Source of the DNA: Persicobacter psychrovividus
GTDB taxonomy: Bacteria; Bacteroidota; Bacteroidia; Cytophagales; Cyclobacteriaceae
Assembly: GCF_036492425.1 (NCBI RefSeq)
Contig: NZ_AP025292.1
Coordinates: forward strand, 2,480,001-2,544,000
Direction: 5' to 3'
Length of the DNA: 64,000 nucleotides
Part shown: piece after piece, positions 9,227 to 18,022 of the stretch
How positions within the stretch are numbered: the stretch's first letter is position 1
Layout of the letters: each line of letters starts with the position of its first letter
Program-made: the position numbers and the translations under genes
Notes under the pieces: generated by a model
What the model saw: the letters and a program-made list of their open reading frames with translations, nothing else
The model's database searches: none
Told to the model about the DNA's origin: nothing

Positions 9227-9539
9227 TGAGGAAAGATTTTAGTGAGCGAAGAGATTCTACTATCTCCAACTTATCTTTAACCTCTTTGGAATTGTTTTTC
9301 AGGTAATCTTTGGCACCTTGTAAGGTATAGCCCTTTTCTTTCACCAAATGGTAAATCACTTTCACATTGGCAATATCCTCACGCGTAAACTGACGGTTAC
9401 CATTGCGGTTTTTCTTCGGGCGGATCAATCCAAATTCCCCCTCCCAGAAGCGAATCAATGAAGTGGAAACCTGCAACATTTCCGCTACCTCGCCAATTGT
9501 AAAGTATTTTTTTAGTATTTCTTTCTCTTTGTACGGCAC
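9204..9539 (-). CDS. MerR-family transcriptional regulator
   Basis: A 111-residue protein with an N-terminal MerR winged helix-turn-helix (YFTIGEVAEMLQVSTSLIRF, residues 12-31, then the wing with RPKKNRNGNRQFT) and a short helical tail. It lacks the cysteines of metal-sensing MerR proteins, and its ligand is unknown. The start is GTG at 9539. In the same frame an ATG at 9563, 2 nt behind GGAGG, opens a six-codon peptide that ends in TGA one codon before this GTG. Either it is a tiny upstream reading frame or a remnant of a longer N-terminus. The gene overlaps dprA. Confidence 0.85.
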   Translation of the reverse strand: MPYKEKEILKKYFTIGEVAEMLQVSTSLIRFWEGEFGLIRPKKNRNGNRQFTREDIANVKVIYHLVKEKGYTLQGAKDYLKNNSKEVKDKLEIVESLRSLKSFLIDLKTQL

Positions 9540-9635
9540 AGTTCAAAGGCTTAAAGTGTTCATTTCCTCCCAAGTACTCTTTCTTAAATATCGCATAAAT
9601 TTAAAAGAAATAAAGCACTTACTCTAAAAGACTTC

Positions 9636-9707
9636 AAAAAAATAGCGACAGGTTTTCTCCCGAATCCACGGACGAAGGTCGGCAGATTCGCGAAAAACCA
9701 ATCGCTA
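9636..9707 (-). terminator. Long hairpin terminator of the M23 peptidase gene
   Basis: On the minus strand TAGCGA (9707-9702) pairs with TCGCTA (9648-9643), and inside it GGTTTTTC with GAAAACC and GAATC with GATTC. The about 65-nt imperfect hairpin is followed by seven T. It separates the M23 gene from merR-dprA. Confidence 0.75.
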
Positions 9708-9775
9708 ATATTGATCTCAGTGCCTCAAAACGGTTTTTTCAAACGCTCGAGCAAAAAGACGAAATTTTGTTTTAT

Positions 9776-10753
9776 TTATGACAATGACTGATTTTCTACC
9801 GATGCCAGGCGCAATAACTCCTCATATTCCTCAGGCGTAATCCCCTGGTACAAATAATTAATTGGATTGACCGGGCGGTCATTTTTACGGACTTCATAAT
9901 GGCAATGCGGTGCAGTCGAAGAGCCCGTGTTCCCCACGTAGCCGATCAAATCCCCACGCTTCACTTTTGCACCACGCTTAACCGCAAAATCCTGCATATG
10001 CGCATAAAGTGTTTTATAGCCATAACCGTGGTCAATCACAACATGCTTACCGTAACCACTGAAATCCGTTTTGGTCTTCACCACCTTGCCGGCCCCGGTA
10101 GCGTAAATTGGCGTTCCTTTGGGTGCCGAAAAATCAATCCCAGTATGTAATCTTCGGATTTTATGAATCGGGTGAATACGATAACCGTAACCGGAAGCCA
10201 AACGCTTCAGGTCTTTATTACTCAAAGGCTGAATAGCAGGCAATGATGCCCACAGTTTTTCTTTGTTTCGGGCCAGGCTCAAAATTTCATCGTAGGATTT
10301 AGACTGCACATACAGGCGTTTGCGCAGCGCGTCCACTTTTTTGTAAGTATCCAATACCAGGGATTCACTTTTCAGCCCTCGCTCCAGCAGGTCAGCATAC
10401 CGATAACTGCCGCCAACACCCCCTTGCCGTACTTCGAGAGGAATAGGCTCTGCCTCATAAATTACCCGATAAATATTTGCATCCCGCTCCTCCAGATAGC
10501 CCAGCATCTTCACCGCATTATCGACCTTGCCTTTAAGCAGGTCATAATGATACTGAAGCTCTTTATTTTCCTTCTTGAGTATCGCTTCCTTCGGGGAGTC
10601 AAACCAAATACCGAAAATCACTAAAATAACGATTGCACAGCAAATACTGCCGGTCAGGAACCCCAAATAGTTCATTAACCGCATACGTTTAGATATGGTA
10701 ATCCTTTCGTATCTGCACGTTTCTGTATCGTAGTAATATTTTATCTTGGCCAT
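9776..10753 (-). CDS. Membrane-anchored M23 (LytM-type) peptidase
   Basis: A 325-residue zinc metallopeptidase family member that probably cleaves peptidoglycan cross-bridges or activates amidases in the periplasm. A single membrane segment lies at about 28-50 and an alpha-helical linker at about 58-175. The M23 domain is at about 185-300 with all metal and catalytic residues: His203 and Asp207 in HTGID, His252 in YAHM, His283 and His285 in HCHYEV. No lipobox, so it is held as a type II membrane protein. It is divergent from alaS across a 173-bp gap, an arrangement that I know from other Bacteroidota. Confidence 0.93.
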   Translation of the reverse strand: MAKIKYYYDTETCRYERITISKRMRLMNYLGFLTGSICCAIVILVIFGIWFDSPKEAILKKENKELQYHYDLLKGKVDNAVKMLGYLEERDANIYRVIYEAEPIPLEVRQGGVGGSYRYADLLERGLKSESLVLDTYKKVDALRKRLYVQSKSYDEILSLARNKEKLWASLPAIQPLSNKDLKRLASGYGYRIHPIHKIRRLHTGIDFSAPKGTPIYATGAGKVVKTKTDFSGYGKHVVIDHGYGYKTLYAHMQDFAVKRGAKVKRGDLIGYVGNTGSSTAPHCHYEVRKNDRPVNPINYLYQGITPEEYEELLRLASVENQSLS

Positions 10754-10800
10754 CTGTTGAGTATGTATTCTAAAATTCTGCTATTTTTGTGAATTAAATG

Positions 10801-10831
10801 TTCGTTCACATCATTTGATGCATTACTTTTG
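10801..10831 (+). promoter_or_regulatory. Probable alaS promoter
   Basis: TACTTTTG at 10824-10831 is an exact TAnnTTTG -7 element. TTCG at 10801-10804, 19 nt upstream, is a weak -33 match. A second exact -7 match, TATTTTTG, lies at 10782-10789. The leader would be about 85-135 nt. Confidence 0.5.
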
Positions 10832-10926
10832 CAGAAGTGATCAAAATCGACATAGCAAGTTATGTAAAGGTACAGCTAAAACATAACTTTCAAAATTAGC
10901 AATTCAAATTTTAGTTATTCAGATAC

Positions 10927-13551
10927 ATGGATTCCAAGCAAATAAGACAGAAATTTTTGGAGTTTTTTGAGGAAAAAACACACCAAGTAGTGTCCTCTGC
11001 GCCAATGGTAGTCAAAGACGACCCTACCTTGATGTTCACCAATGCCGGAATGAATCAATTTAAAGATATCTTCTTAGGTAATAAAACGGTAGATTATAAA
11101 CGAGCCGCAGATACTCAAAAGTGCATGAGGGTTTCTGGCAAGCACAATGACTTGGAAGAGGTGGGGATTGATACCTATCACCACACCATGTTTGAGATGC
11201 TGGGTAACTGGTCTTTTGGTGATTATTTCAAAAAAGAAGCCATCGCTTGGGCGTGGGAACTTTTGACGGATGTTTATCAGTTGCCAAAAGAGCGTTTGTA
11301 TGTAACGATCTTCGAAGGGGACGAAAAAGAAGGATTGGCACGCGATACGGAGGCTTATGATTTCTGGAAAGCGTTGATCGCTGAGGACCGTATTCTGAAC
11401 GGTAACAAGAAGGACAACTTCTGGGAAATGGGTGAGCAAGGTCCTTGTGGTCCATGTTCGGAAATCCACATTGACTTGCGTTCGGATGAGGAGATCGCCA
11501 AAGTTGCGGGTAAGGATTTGGTGAATGAAGACCACCCACAGGTTGTTGAAATCTGGAACTTGGTATTCATGCAGTTCAACCGCATGGCGGATGGTAGCCT
11601 GATCAAGTTGCCTGCGCAACATGTCGATACGGGTATGGGCTTTGAGCGTTTATGTATGGCGCTTCAGGGCAAAACATCAAACTACGATACAGATGTTTTC
11701 CAACCAATGATCCAATTCTTGGCACAGAAGTCAGGCGTTGAGTATGGTAAAGAAGAGAAGATTGACATCGCTTTGCGTGTGATTGTCGATCACGTTCGTG
11801 CGGTATCATTTGCGATTGCCGACGGTCAGTTGCCATCAAACAACAAGGCAGGATATGTGATCCGTCGTATTTTGCGTCGTGCGGTACGTTACGGTTATAC
11901 TTTCTTGGACTTCAAACAGCCATTCATCAACACGCTTGTGCCATTATTGTGTGAGCAATTTGACGGTGTGTTCCCTGAGTTGATCGCTCAGCAGGACTTC
12001 ATCATCAAGGTGATCATGGAAGAGGAATCGGCTTTCTTGCGTACGTTGGAAACAGGTTTGCGCAAAATCGACGGCTTGAGCGAAGAGTTGAAGGCTTCGA
12101 AAAAAGATACTTTGGACGGTAAGACTGTCTTTGAATTATATGATACTTTCGGTTTCCCTGTCGATTTGACGGCATTGATCGCCCGTGAGAACGGTCTGAA
12201 CATTGACGAAAAAGGCTTCGAGGCGGAGATGAAGGTACAGAAAGATCGTTCGCGTAATGCGGCGAAAACAGAAACTTCGGATTGGACGGTTGTTCATGAG
12301 GGAGAAGATGTGAGCTTCATCGGCTACGATCATTTGGAAGCAACGACCAAAATCTTACGTTACCGTGAGGTGAAAGACAACAAGAAAAAGTCGATGTTCC
12401 AAGTGGTTTTGGAAACAACACCATTCTATGCAGAATCAGGTGGACAGGCTGGTGATGTTGGGTACATTGAGGCTGAAGGCAAAAAATACAGCATCATCGA
12501 TACCAAGAAGGAAAATGAGTTATCTATTCACATCATGAAGGCACTTCCTGAAAATCCTTCGGCAGAATTTCATGCAGTGGTAAGCGCGAAAAAACGTCAG
12601 TTGTCGATGAACAACCACACGGCAACACACTTGTTGCACTCGGCATTGAAATCAGTTTTGGGTGATCACGTTCAGCAAAAAGGATCTTTTGTATCTGACA
12701 GCGTTTTGCGTTTTGACTTCTCTCATTTCTCAAAAATGACAGACGAGGAAATCGCTCAGGTGGAAGAAATCGTGAACCAAAAAATCCGTGAGAACATCTC
12801 TTTGGATGAGCGTCGTAACTTGCCAATCGCTGAAGCACAAGCTTTGGGCGCAACGGCATTGTTCGGTGAGAAATACGGTGATTTCGTTCGCGTGATTACT
12901 TTCGATCCTGCTTACTCTGTTGAGCTTTGTGGAGGTACACACGTATCGGCTACGGGTCAGATCGGTTTGTTCAAAATCACTGCTGAGTCTTCAGTAGCTG
13001 CGGGTGTTCGTCGTATCGAAGCCTTGACTGCTGACGGTGCGGAAGCTTATATGAACAAAGCATCGAACGAGTTGAAAGCGATCAAAGAAGCATTGAAAAA
13101 TCCTAAGGATGCCATCAAAGCGATTGAAGCCTTGATGAACGAACGTGCTGCTTTGGCGAAAGAAATCGAAACATTGCACGCTGAAAAAGCACAGGCATTG
13201 AAAGGCGATTTGAAAGCTGCTGTTGAAGCCAAAGGCGACATCAACGTAGTGATCAAAAAAGTAAGCCTTCCTGCTGCGGATCAGTTGAAAAACCTTTGTT
13301 TCCAAATGAAAAACGAGATCGATAACCTGTTCATGGTATTGGCTGCCGACATCGCTGGCAAACCACAGGTAGCGGTAATGATCTCCGAAAACTTGGTAAA
13401 AGAAAAAGACCTGCACGCAGGCAAAATGGTGAAAGAATTAGCCAAAGCCATCAAAGGTGGTGGCGGTGGTCAGCCATTCTTCGCTACTGCAGGTGGTAAA
13501 GATATCACAGGATTGGATGCCGTGGTAGAGAACGCCAAAGCGTTGATCTAA
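10927..13551 (+). CDS. alaS: Alanyl-tRNA synthetase
   Basis: Charges tRNA-Ala with alanine and removes mischarged serine or glycine. The 874 residues cover the class II catalytic domain ([19 protein letters not shown] from residue 85), the tRNA-recognition part, the editing domain with the zinc ligands His564 and His568 (HTATH) and Cys668 and His672 (CGGTH), a coiled coil and a C-Ala domain ending in [14 protein letters not shown]. Full length and intact. Codon use is strongly biased and GC is higher than nearby, as expected for a highly expressed gene. Confidence 0.98.
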   Translation: MDSKQIRQKFLEFFEEKTHQVVSSAPMVVKDDPTLMFTNAGMNQFKDIFLGNKTVDYKRAADTQKCMRVSGKHNDLEEVGIDTYHHTMFEMLGNWSFGDYFKKEAIAWAWELLTDVYQLPKERLYVTIFEGDEKEGLARDTEAYDFWKALIAEDRILNGNKKDNFWEMGEQGPCGPCSEIHIDLRSDEEIAKVAGKDLVNEDHPQVVEIWNLVFMQFNRMADGSLIKLPAQHVDTGMGFERLCMALQGKTSNYDTDVFQPMIQFLAQKSGVEYGKEEKIDIALRVIVDHVRAVSFAIADGQLPSNNKAGYVIRRILRRAVRYGYTFLDFKQPFINTLVPLLCEQFDGVFPELIAQQDFIIKVIMEEESAFLRTLETGLRKIDGLSEELKASKKDTLDGKTVFELYDTFGFPVDLTALIARENGLNIDEKGFEAEMKVQKDRSRNAAKTETSDWTVVHEGEDVSFIGYDHLEATTKILRYREVKDNKKKSMFQVVLETTPFYAESGGQAGDVGYIEAEGKKYSIIDTKKENELSIHIMKALPENPSAEFHAVVSAKKRQLSMNNHTATHLLHSALKSVLGDHVQQKGSFVSDSVLRFDFSHFSKMTDEEIAQVEEIVNQKIRENISLDERRNLPIAEAQALGATALFGEKYGDFVRVITFDPAYSVELCGGTHVSATGQIGLFKITAESSVAAGVRRIEALTADGAEAYMNKASNELKAIKEALKNPKDAIKAIEALMNERAALAKEIETLHAEKAQALKGDLKAAVEAKGDINVVIKKVSLPAADQLKNLCFQMKNEIDNLFMVLAADIAGKPQVAVMISENLVKEKDLHAGKMVKELAKAIKGGGGGQPFFATAGGKDITGLDAVVENAKALI

Positions 13552-13574
13552 TCATCCATTCTTCTTTGAATTTT

Positions 13575-13610
13575 AAAGCGTCGCTTTCCTCGGAAGGTGG
13601 CGCTTTTTTT
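13575..13610 (+). terminator. alaS terminator
   Basis: AAAGCG (13575-13580) pairs with CGCTTT (13601-13606), with TTCC/GGAA pairing inside, followed by a run of seven T. It begins 23 nt after the alaS stop codon. Confidence 0.85.
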
Positions 13611-13630
13611 GTATCCTACATAATTGAGCC

Positions 13631-13666
13631 ATCCTGTAAAGGCGAAATTCATTACGTCTCACCTAT
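13631..13666 (+). repeat. Interspersed hairpin repeat, family B
   Basis: ATCCTGTAAAGGCGAAATTC followed by ATTACGTCTCACCTAT, nearly the same as the copy at 7404-7437. Confidence 0.65.
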
Positions 13667-13693
13667 TGTGGATCCGTCCCCTGTTTCTTTTTA

Positions 13694-13744
13694 CCACAGC
13701 TGAAGCAGTGGCCTAACAGAGTAAAACCTGCTGAAGCAGGTTGG
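13694..13744 (-). repeat. Double-hairpin repeat, family D
   Basis: On the minus strand: hairpin CCAACCTGCTTCAGCAGG, a linker containing CTGTTAGGCC, then hairpin CCACTGCTTCAGCTGTGG. The same order (hairpin, CTGTTAGGCC linker, hairpin) occurs at 14926-14976 on the plus strand with different stem sequences, which implies compensatory change. Confidence 0.65.
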
Positions 13745-13760
13745 TATTTCATTTATGGAT

Positions 13761-13795
13761 AATCCTGTAGAGGCGTAATGCTTTGCGTCTTGGCT
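13761..13795 (+). repeat. Interspersed hairpin repeat, family B
   Basis: ATCCTGTAGAGGCGTAATGC then TTTGCGTCTTGGC. It shares the ATCCTGTA(A/G)AGGCG head with the copy at 13631. Confidence 0.6.
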
Positions 13796-13951
13796 AAGGC
13801 GAAAATTGACAACGATTCAAATAATTGAAATTTGTTCTGTTTGTTGGGTGATATAATTATATTAATGAAAATTATTTTTTTGAGATGTAGACTTGTTAAC
13901 ACATACTCAATATATTTATCACAGAATTTCACAATAACGTACAAGCAAAAA

Positions 13952-14758
13952 ATGAAGAAAGAAGAATTAATTGGCGTATGGAAATTAAATGAATGTAGTG
14001 ATGGTCAAAACAAAATGTTTACAACACAAACCCATTTAGTTGTTAAAGATGATATTTTATGGAAAGTTCATCCTGAAACCGTTTATTATGAAAACAAGCC
14101 TGGACCCGATGTAAAATATGATTTTGAAGAAGGAAATTTAAATTCTCATGGAAAGCTTAGTTTAGAGAATGGTTATAAATACCTTGTAAAAAAAATTGGG
14201 GATACCCTTTATCTAAAACTTGGAAATATTTATGGTCATTTCCCGAAAGACTTTGAGGATAAAGGAAACATAGAGAAGTACCAATTGGAGATAGAGGAAG
14301 TTGCTAAAGTTATAGGCATTCTACCTAAAAAAGTAAAAGAACAAGAGTTTAAAATAAGCGGTTTGGGCACTTTAAAATTTGATAGTAACCTGGACTGGTG
14401 GACAGGTAATGCTAAATTTCAAGATAATGAGATCACTCTGAATATCTATGCATATGAAGAGAATAAACTTAAGCCTATGGACGATATAAAAGGACGGCTT
14501 AAAGGACTTGAAAAACTCTCTTTTGAGCAAATAGCAGCAAACAACTTATTATCATTATTTAATGGCTCATGGAACGGAAATAATCCTGACATTACACAAG
14601 GGGAGTTTGCTTCAAGGGTAAAATTAGAGGCCATTACTTTTGAAACAGGTGGAGAGGTATCAATCTGGCTCGAGGATGGGGGAATTTTCGGAGGTCATTC
14701 AATAACTATTTCTTTAGATGGTGAAAATAATGTTATTGATGTTGAAATGATGGGTTAA
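13952..14758 (+). CDS. DUF2262-domain protein with an N-terminal lipocalin-like part
   Basis: A 268-residue cytoplasmic protein starting at MKKEELIG. An upstream in-frame ATG at 13832 would add 40 residues that look like translated AT-rich noncoding DNA, so I prefer 13952, which has an A-rich leader. Residues 1-110 (LIGVWKLNECSDG...) resemble a lipocalin-type barrel. Residues about 135-268 resemble DUF2262, with LGTLKFDSNLDWWTG, a helical middle and WLEDGGIFGGHSITIS near the end. Function is unknown. The gene is markedly AT-rich compared with alaS and the neighbours, has no partner gene and lies between clusters of hairpin repeats, which suggests recent acquisition. Confidence 0.75.
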   Translation: MKKEELIGVWKLNECSDGQNKMFTTQTHLVVKDDILWKVHPETVYYENKPGPDVKYDFEEGNLNSHGKLSLENGYKYLVKKIGDTLYLKLGNIYGHFPKDFEDKGNIEKYQLEIEEVAKVIGILPKKVKEQEFKISGLGTLKFDSNLDWWTGNAKFQDNEITLNIYAYEENKLKPMDDIKGRLKGLEKLSFEQIAANNLLSLFNGSWNGNNPDITQGEFASRVKLEAITFETGGEVSIWLEDGGIFGGHSITISLDGENNVIDVEMMG

Positions 14759-14821
14759 AAATTACAAATCGAGAAAAGATAAAAATGTAAATCCAATATA
14801 GATGTAGACGAAAGAACCCAT

Positions 14822-14857
14822 AACGTGAGACGTAATTAACTACGCCTAAACAGGATA
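14822..14857 (-). repeat. Interspersed hairpin repeat, family B
   Basis: AACGTGAGACGTAATTAACT then ACGCCTAAACAGGATAT; on the minus strand this reads ATATCCTGTTTAGGCGTAG..., the same element as at 13631. Confidence 0.65.
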
Positions 14858-14863
14858 TCAATA

Positions 14864-14891
14864 GCTATCACGAGAGCGACTCTCGCGATAG
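14864..14891. repeat. Interspersed hairpin repeat, family A
   Basis: GCTATCACGAGAG, a 4-nt loop, then CTCTCGCGATAGG. Confidence 0.7.
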
Positions 14892-14925
14892 GATGAATAA
14901 TTGGTACTTCCCAACACCCACCAAA

Positions 14926-14976
14926 CCAACCCACTTCAGTGGGTTTGACGCTGTTAGGCCAAGGTTTCAACCTTGG
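14926..14976 (+). repeat. Double-hairpin repeat, family D
   Basis: Hairpin CCAACCCACTTCAGTGGG, a linker containing CTGTTAGGCC, then hairpin CCAAGGTTTCAACCTTGG. It is the plus-strand counterpart of the element at 13694-13744; a partial copy of the linker is at 39228-39250. Confidence 0.65.
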
Positions 14977-15020
14977 TGAAAATATGTAGGTCAAGGCTTT
15001 ATTCTGATAAAATAATGATT

Positions 15021-15046
15021 GGGTCGTAGACGGGAGCCTACGACCC
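15021..15046. repeat. Hairpin repeat, family C, behind the AAA-ATPase gene
   Basis: GGGTCGTAG, a short loop, then CTACGACCC; 9 nt downstream of the stop codon at 15055. Copies of this GGTCGTAG hairpin occur at 17948, 17984, 18609, 39257 and 63028. Confidence 0.7.
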
Positions 15047-15054
15047 GCGCTTAA

Positions 15055-16668
15055 TTAAATAGTATCATCCACCTCAAACCAATCCAAATTACGCTCGGCT
15101 TCATTGAAGTGCATACCGATCAGAATGATCTTTCGACCATCATTCAAGTAGGGCGCATAGTACTTTTTCTCATGGATTTGCTGAATGGCTTCGCCTTTCT
15201 CTTTGCCTTCGGGCTTTGGTGCATTCACCTTGAATTCGACTACATAAATGTGCGTTGGGGTTTCCATCACCAAGTCAATACGTCCGTGAGAGGTCGCTTC
15301 TTCGGTGTGGGTTTTCAAGCCTAAAGCCATCAAATAAACATACATCACCGAGGCGTAATAGCCTTCAAACTTATCGATGTTGTTTTGCACATAATTGTTG
15401 TAAGGGATGGCTGAAAACATCGCCCTGATTGCTTTTTCGAAATCACCCAATTGATGATCATAAATAGCATCAAATGCCTTATAATTTTGGTGCTGACTGC
15501 TTTGACGGAGTCCTGTCAGATCCATCAGGAAGAGTCTGTTCAGCGATACCTGGATTTCATTATTGGGGATCGCCATTCGGTAGCGATAACCACGCATTGG
15601 TATTTTGATGCGCTCAGCAATGGTCAGATAGCCCGCTTGCCACAACAAAGAAACCAAGTTCAGGTTGTTCAAATCAAACTGTTTTAACTCCTCCGAAGGC
15701 AAAACCAAATTGCTCAATTGGTAGGGCGTGACCTCCCCTTTCGAAAAGATTTTGGTGATGAAAGCAGGCTGACCTGAGTCCCACCAATAATTATCAAAAT
15801 CAGCACCTCTGTCTAAAAACAATAATATATCAAAAGGATTATAAACCTTGTCCCCAAGGTAGTTATAGCCATTATACCAAGCTTTCACCTCCTCCATATC
15901 GACATTATCGAAATAATTACCAAAGCAGGTCTCCAATTCATTCTGAGTAAATCCACAAATTGAGGCATATCGACTATCCAGTGTAATATCATTGAAGTTA
16001 TTCGCCCCACTGAATAGCCCCACACCAGTGAACTTGGTAATTCCCGTCATGAAACAGAAGCGAATGTATTGATCCGATGCTTTGATCGCCGAATAAAAAC
16101 CCCGCAAAACATCTAAAGACTTAGAAGCTAATTGATCATCGCTGGACAGGGTATCCTGCACGGGTTTGTCATATTCGTCGATGAGGATTACAATTTTGCT
16201 TTCATATTTTTGGTGTAATTTTTCGATCAATTCACCAAATTTGGGCCCCAAACCTTTTTGTTTTAGGTCTTCGAATGGAATGTTATGCTTTAGGCAGGTT
16301 CTTAATAATGAATTCCCAAGTTGATCTTTTACTGACTCAAGATTCTCATAATTGATTCCACTCAGATCAATCCGAATCACAGGATAACTTTGCGACCAAT
16401 CCCATTTATCATGAATATAAAGTCCCTCAAACAGTTCCTGCTTTCCTTCAAAAAGCGCTTCAAAGGTGGAGCAAAGCATGGATTTTCCGAAACGACGAGG
16501 ACGTGACAAAAAGTAATAACCAATGCTAAGTTTGGCCATTTCATAAATATATTTTGTTTTATCCACGTACAAGAAGTCATCCTTAGGAAACCTAAGGCGC
16601 TCAAACGTCTGTATGCCGATCGGTAATGCTTGTCTTTGGCTCATGGGATTATCCATTTTTATATTCAA
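15055..16668 (-). CDS. AAA-ATPase-like protein with C-terminal PD-(D/E)XK nuclease-fold domain
   Basis: A 537-residue protein of the abundant Bacteroidota family AAA-ATPase_like (PF09820) joined to a PD-(D/E)XK domain (PF08011 type). Start-proximal IGIQTFERLR leads to the P-loop-like SRPRRFGKSM (55-64), the Walker B-like ILIDEYDKPV (about 180), and a C-terminal nuclease-fold motif: Asp465 in GRIDLVM, then Glu478 and Lys480 in VVEFK. The role of the family is not established; multiple paralogues per genome and their scattered placement suggest a mobile or defence-linked history. Met5 and Met9 are alternative starts. It is cytoplasmic, single and flanked by repeats. Confidence 0.9.
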   Translation of the reverse strand: MNIKMDNPMSQRQALPIGIQTFERLRFPKDDFLYVDKTKYIYEMAKLSIGYYFLSRPRRFGKSMLCSTFEALFEGKQELFEGLYIHDKWDWSQSYPVIRIDLSGINYENLESVKDQLGNSLLRTCLKHNIPFEDLKQKGLGPKFGELIEKLHQKYESKIVILIDEYDKPVQDTLSSDDQLASKSLDVLRGFYSAIKASDQYIRFCFMTGITKFTGVGLFSGANNFNDITLDSRYASICGFTQNELETCFGNYFDNVDMEEVKAWYNGYNYLGDKVYNPFDILLFLDRGADFDNYWWDSGQPAFITKIFSKGEVTPYQLSNLVLPSEELKQFDLNNLNLVSLLWQAGYLTIAERIKIPMRGYRYRMAIPNNEIQVSLNRLFLMDLTGLRQSSQHQNYKAFDAIYDHQLGDFEKAIRAMFSAIPYNNYVQNNIDKFEGYYASVMYVYLMALGLKTHTEEATSHGRIDLVMETPTHIYVVEFKVNAPKPEGKEKGEAIQQIHEKKYYAPYLNDGRKIILIGMHFNEAERNLDWFEVDDTI

Positions 16669-16718
16669 GTTTAAAGATACAGATTTTTTAGGAAAGAGAC
16701 TTGAAAAGTAGTCGAGCT

Positions 16719-16726
16719 TATCTTTG
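16719..16726 (+). promoter_or_regulatory. Possible -7 element of the TlpA-like gene
   Basis: TATCTTTG is an exact TAnnTTTG match 93 nt ahead of the start codon. A TTG at 16701 is only 15 nt away, so the -33 element is uncertain. Confidence 0.4.
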
Positions 16727-16818
16727 CAGGATTTATTGCGGGATTTGCATAATCCGCCACTTCCCGTTATTTTACAAAAAAATAGAAATCAATCACTCCA
16801 CCCTCATACCCCCTTATC

Positions 16819-17937
16819 ATGAAAAAATATCTTTTTGGGCTCTCCATTCTTGCTTCTATCGGGTTTAGCGCCTGTAATTCTTCGGAACAAGCACAACAGG
16901 AAAATGCCAAACATACCGTTCACCTGAAGGGGAATATTCAAAAAGCTGAAGATGCCCAAGGTGCTGTGGTACTTTTGCAAGTGGAACCTGCAGGTAATCT
17001 GCGCGACACCATTCGGGTGGATGCCAATGGAAAATTTGATTATGAATTGAAGGACTTTGAGCCAGGATTTTATCGTCTGATGGTTTACAATCAGCTTCCT
17101 GTGATTTTAGCGATCAACAATAATGACCTTGAGATTAATGTTGATGCGGAGAACTCCAAGGTTACGGGCTCTCCTGAGGTTGAGGTGCAGCAAAAGATCA
17201 ATTTACTCAATCAGCAAATTACCGACAGCGTGGCTGAAATTCAGATGAATTATGCCGAAGCGGCCAATAAAAAAGACCAGGCAGGAATGCAAATGGCCGA
17301 AGCGCAATTTACCAACTTGCAAGGGCAGTTGAATCAGCAAATAAAAAAAATTATTGAGGAGGCGCCAGTCAACCTAACTACCCTGAACATTTTAAAGGAT
17401 GTGATTACCTATGATACTGATCCAGAATTTGTAGATGCACAGCTTGCTCGACTTAATAAGAAAATGCCTGGCCTGAAAATCGTCAAGCAATTTGAGATGC
17501 AGCTTGCGGCAACAAAAAAGCTTGCCATTGGTGCCGAAGCCCCCGAGGTCAGCCTCAAAGATCAGGAAGGAAAAACCATTAAGCTGTCCTCTTTGCGTGG
17601 TCAGGTGGTTTTGTTGGATTTTTGGGCTTCATGGTGTGGACCTTGCCGTAAGGAAAGCCCAAGCCTTGTGAAAGCCTATAAAAACTTCCACGATAAAGGA
17701 TTTGAAATTTATGGCATCTCACTCGACCGCAACCCTGAAGCGTGGCAAAAAGCCAAGGCTGATGATCAGTTGCCAGGCGTGCAGGTGATCGGGATGGAAG
17801 ATGGTAAAGCCGATGTAGCAGGTATCTATCAGATCACGGCTATTCCTGCATCTTTCCTTTTAGATAAAGAAGGGAAAATCATCGCCAAGAATTTAAGGGG
17901 CGAGGAATTGGAGAAGGCGTTGGAGAAGGCGTTGTAG
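16819..17937 (+). CDS. TlpA-like thioredoxin-fold lipoprotein
   Basis: A 372-residue periplasmic thiol-disulfide protein of the TlpA/ResA type. The signal peptide ends in a lipobox (GFSAC, Cys19). Residues about 35-130 form a DUF4369-type beta domain (HLKGNIQKAEDAQ..., FDYELKDFEPGFYRL), followed by a helical stretch and the thioredoxin domain from about 235. The redox motif is CGPC at 273-276 within WASWCGPCRKESP. AIPASFLLDKEGKI near 348 carries the conserved cis-proline. It probably reduces periplasmic protein disulfides, perhaps in cytochrome c maturation or stress; the target is unknown. Single gene with a hairpin pair behind it. Confidence 0.92.
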   Translation: MKKYLFGLSILASIGFSACNSSEQAQQENAKHTVHLKGNIQKAEDAQGAVVLLQVEPAGNLRDTIRVDANGKFDYELKDFEPGFYRLMVYNQLPVILAINNNDLEINVDAENSKVTGSPEVEVQQKINLLNQQITDSVAEIQMNYAEAANKKDQAGMQMAEAQFTNLQGQLNQQIKKIIEEAPVNLTTLNILKDVITYDTDPEFVDAQLARLNKKMPGLKIVKQFEMQLAATKKLAIGAEAPEVSLKDQEGKTIKLSSLRGQVVLLDFWASWCGPCRKESPSLVKAYKNFHDKGFEIYGISLDRNPEAWQKAKADDQLPGVQVIGMEDGKADVAGIYQITAIPASFLLDKEGKIIAKNLRGEELEKALEKAL

Positions 17938-17947
17938 GTTGAAATAT

Positions 17948-17973
17948 TGGTCGTAGCGAAGGCGCCACGACCA
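17948..17973. repeat. Hairpin repeat, family C
   Basis: TGGTCGTAGCG, short loop, CGCCACGACCA. It starts 10 nt after the TlpA-like stop codon; no T-run. Confidence 0.65.
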
Positions 17974-17983
17974 AATAAGGGTA

Positions 17984-18022
17984 AAAACTGGTTGTAGTCT
18001 CCGTACTATGACCAGTTTTTTT
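17984..18022. terminator. Bidirectional terminator built on a family C repeat
   Basis: AAAACTGGT and ACCAGTTTT enclose TAGT/ACTA, giving a hairpin with an A-run on one side and TTTTTTTT on the other. The core CTGGTTGTAG...CTATGACCAG is the interspersed family C hairpin. It lies between the convergent TlpA-like gene and the YfiT-like gene, whose stop codon is at 18022. Confidence 0.75.

Larger units (their letters stand above)
14759..15054. other. Intergenic repeat cluster
   Basis: Nearly 300 bp between the DUF2262 gene and the AAA-ATPase gene, with no coding potential. It holds four different hairpin repeats in series: family B (14822-14857), A (14864-14891), D (14926-14976) and C (15021-15046). 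Confidence 0.75.

Noticed and set aside
10927-13551. Many minus-strand open frames within alaS
   Set aside because: They result from the strong codon bias of alaS.
13832-13951. Longer N-terminus for the DUF2262 protein
   Set aside because: The 40 extra residues resemble AT-rich noncoding DNA, and the ATG at 13952 has an A-rich leader and a natural domain start.
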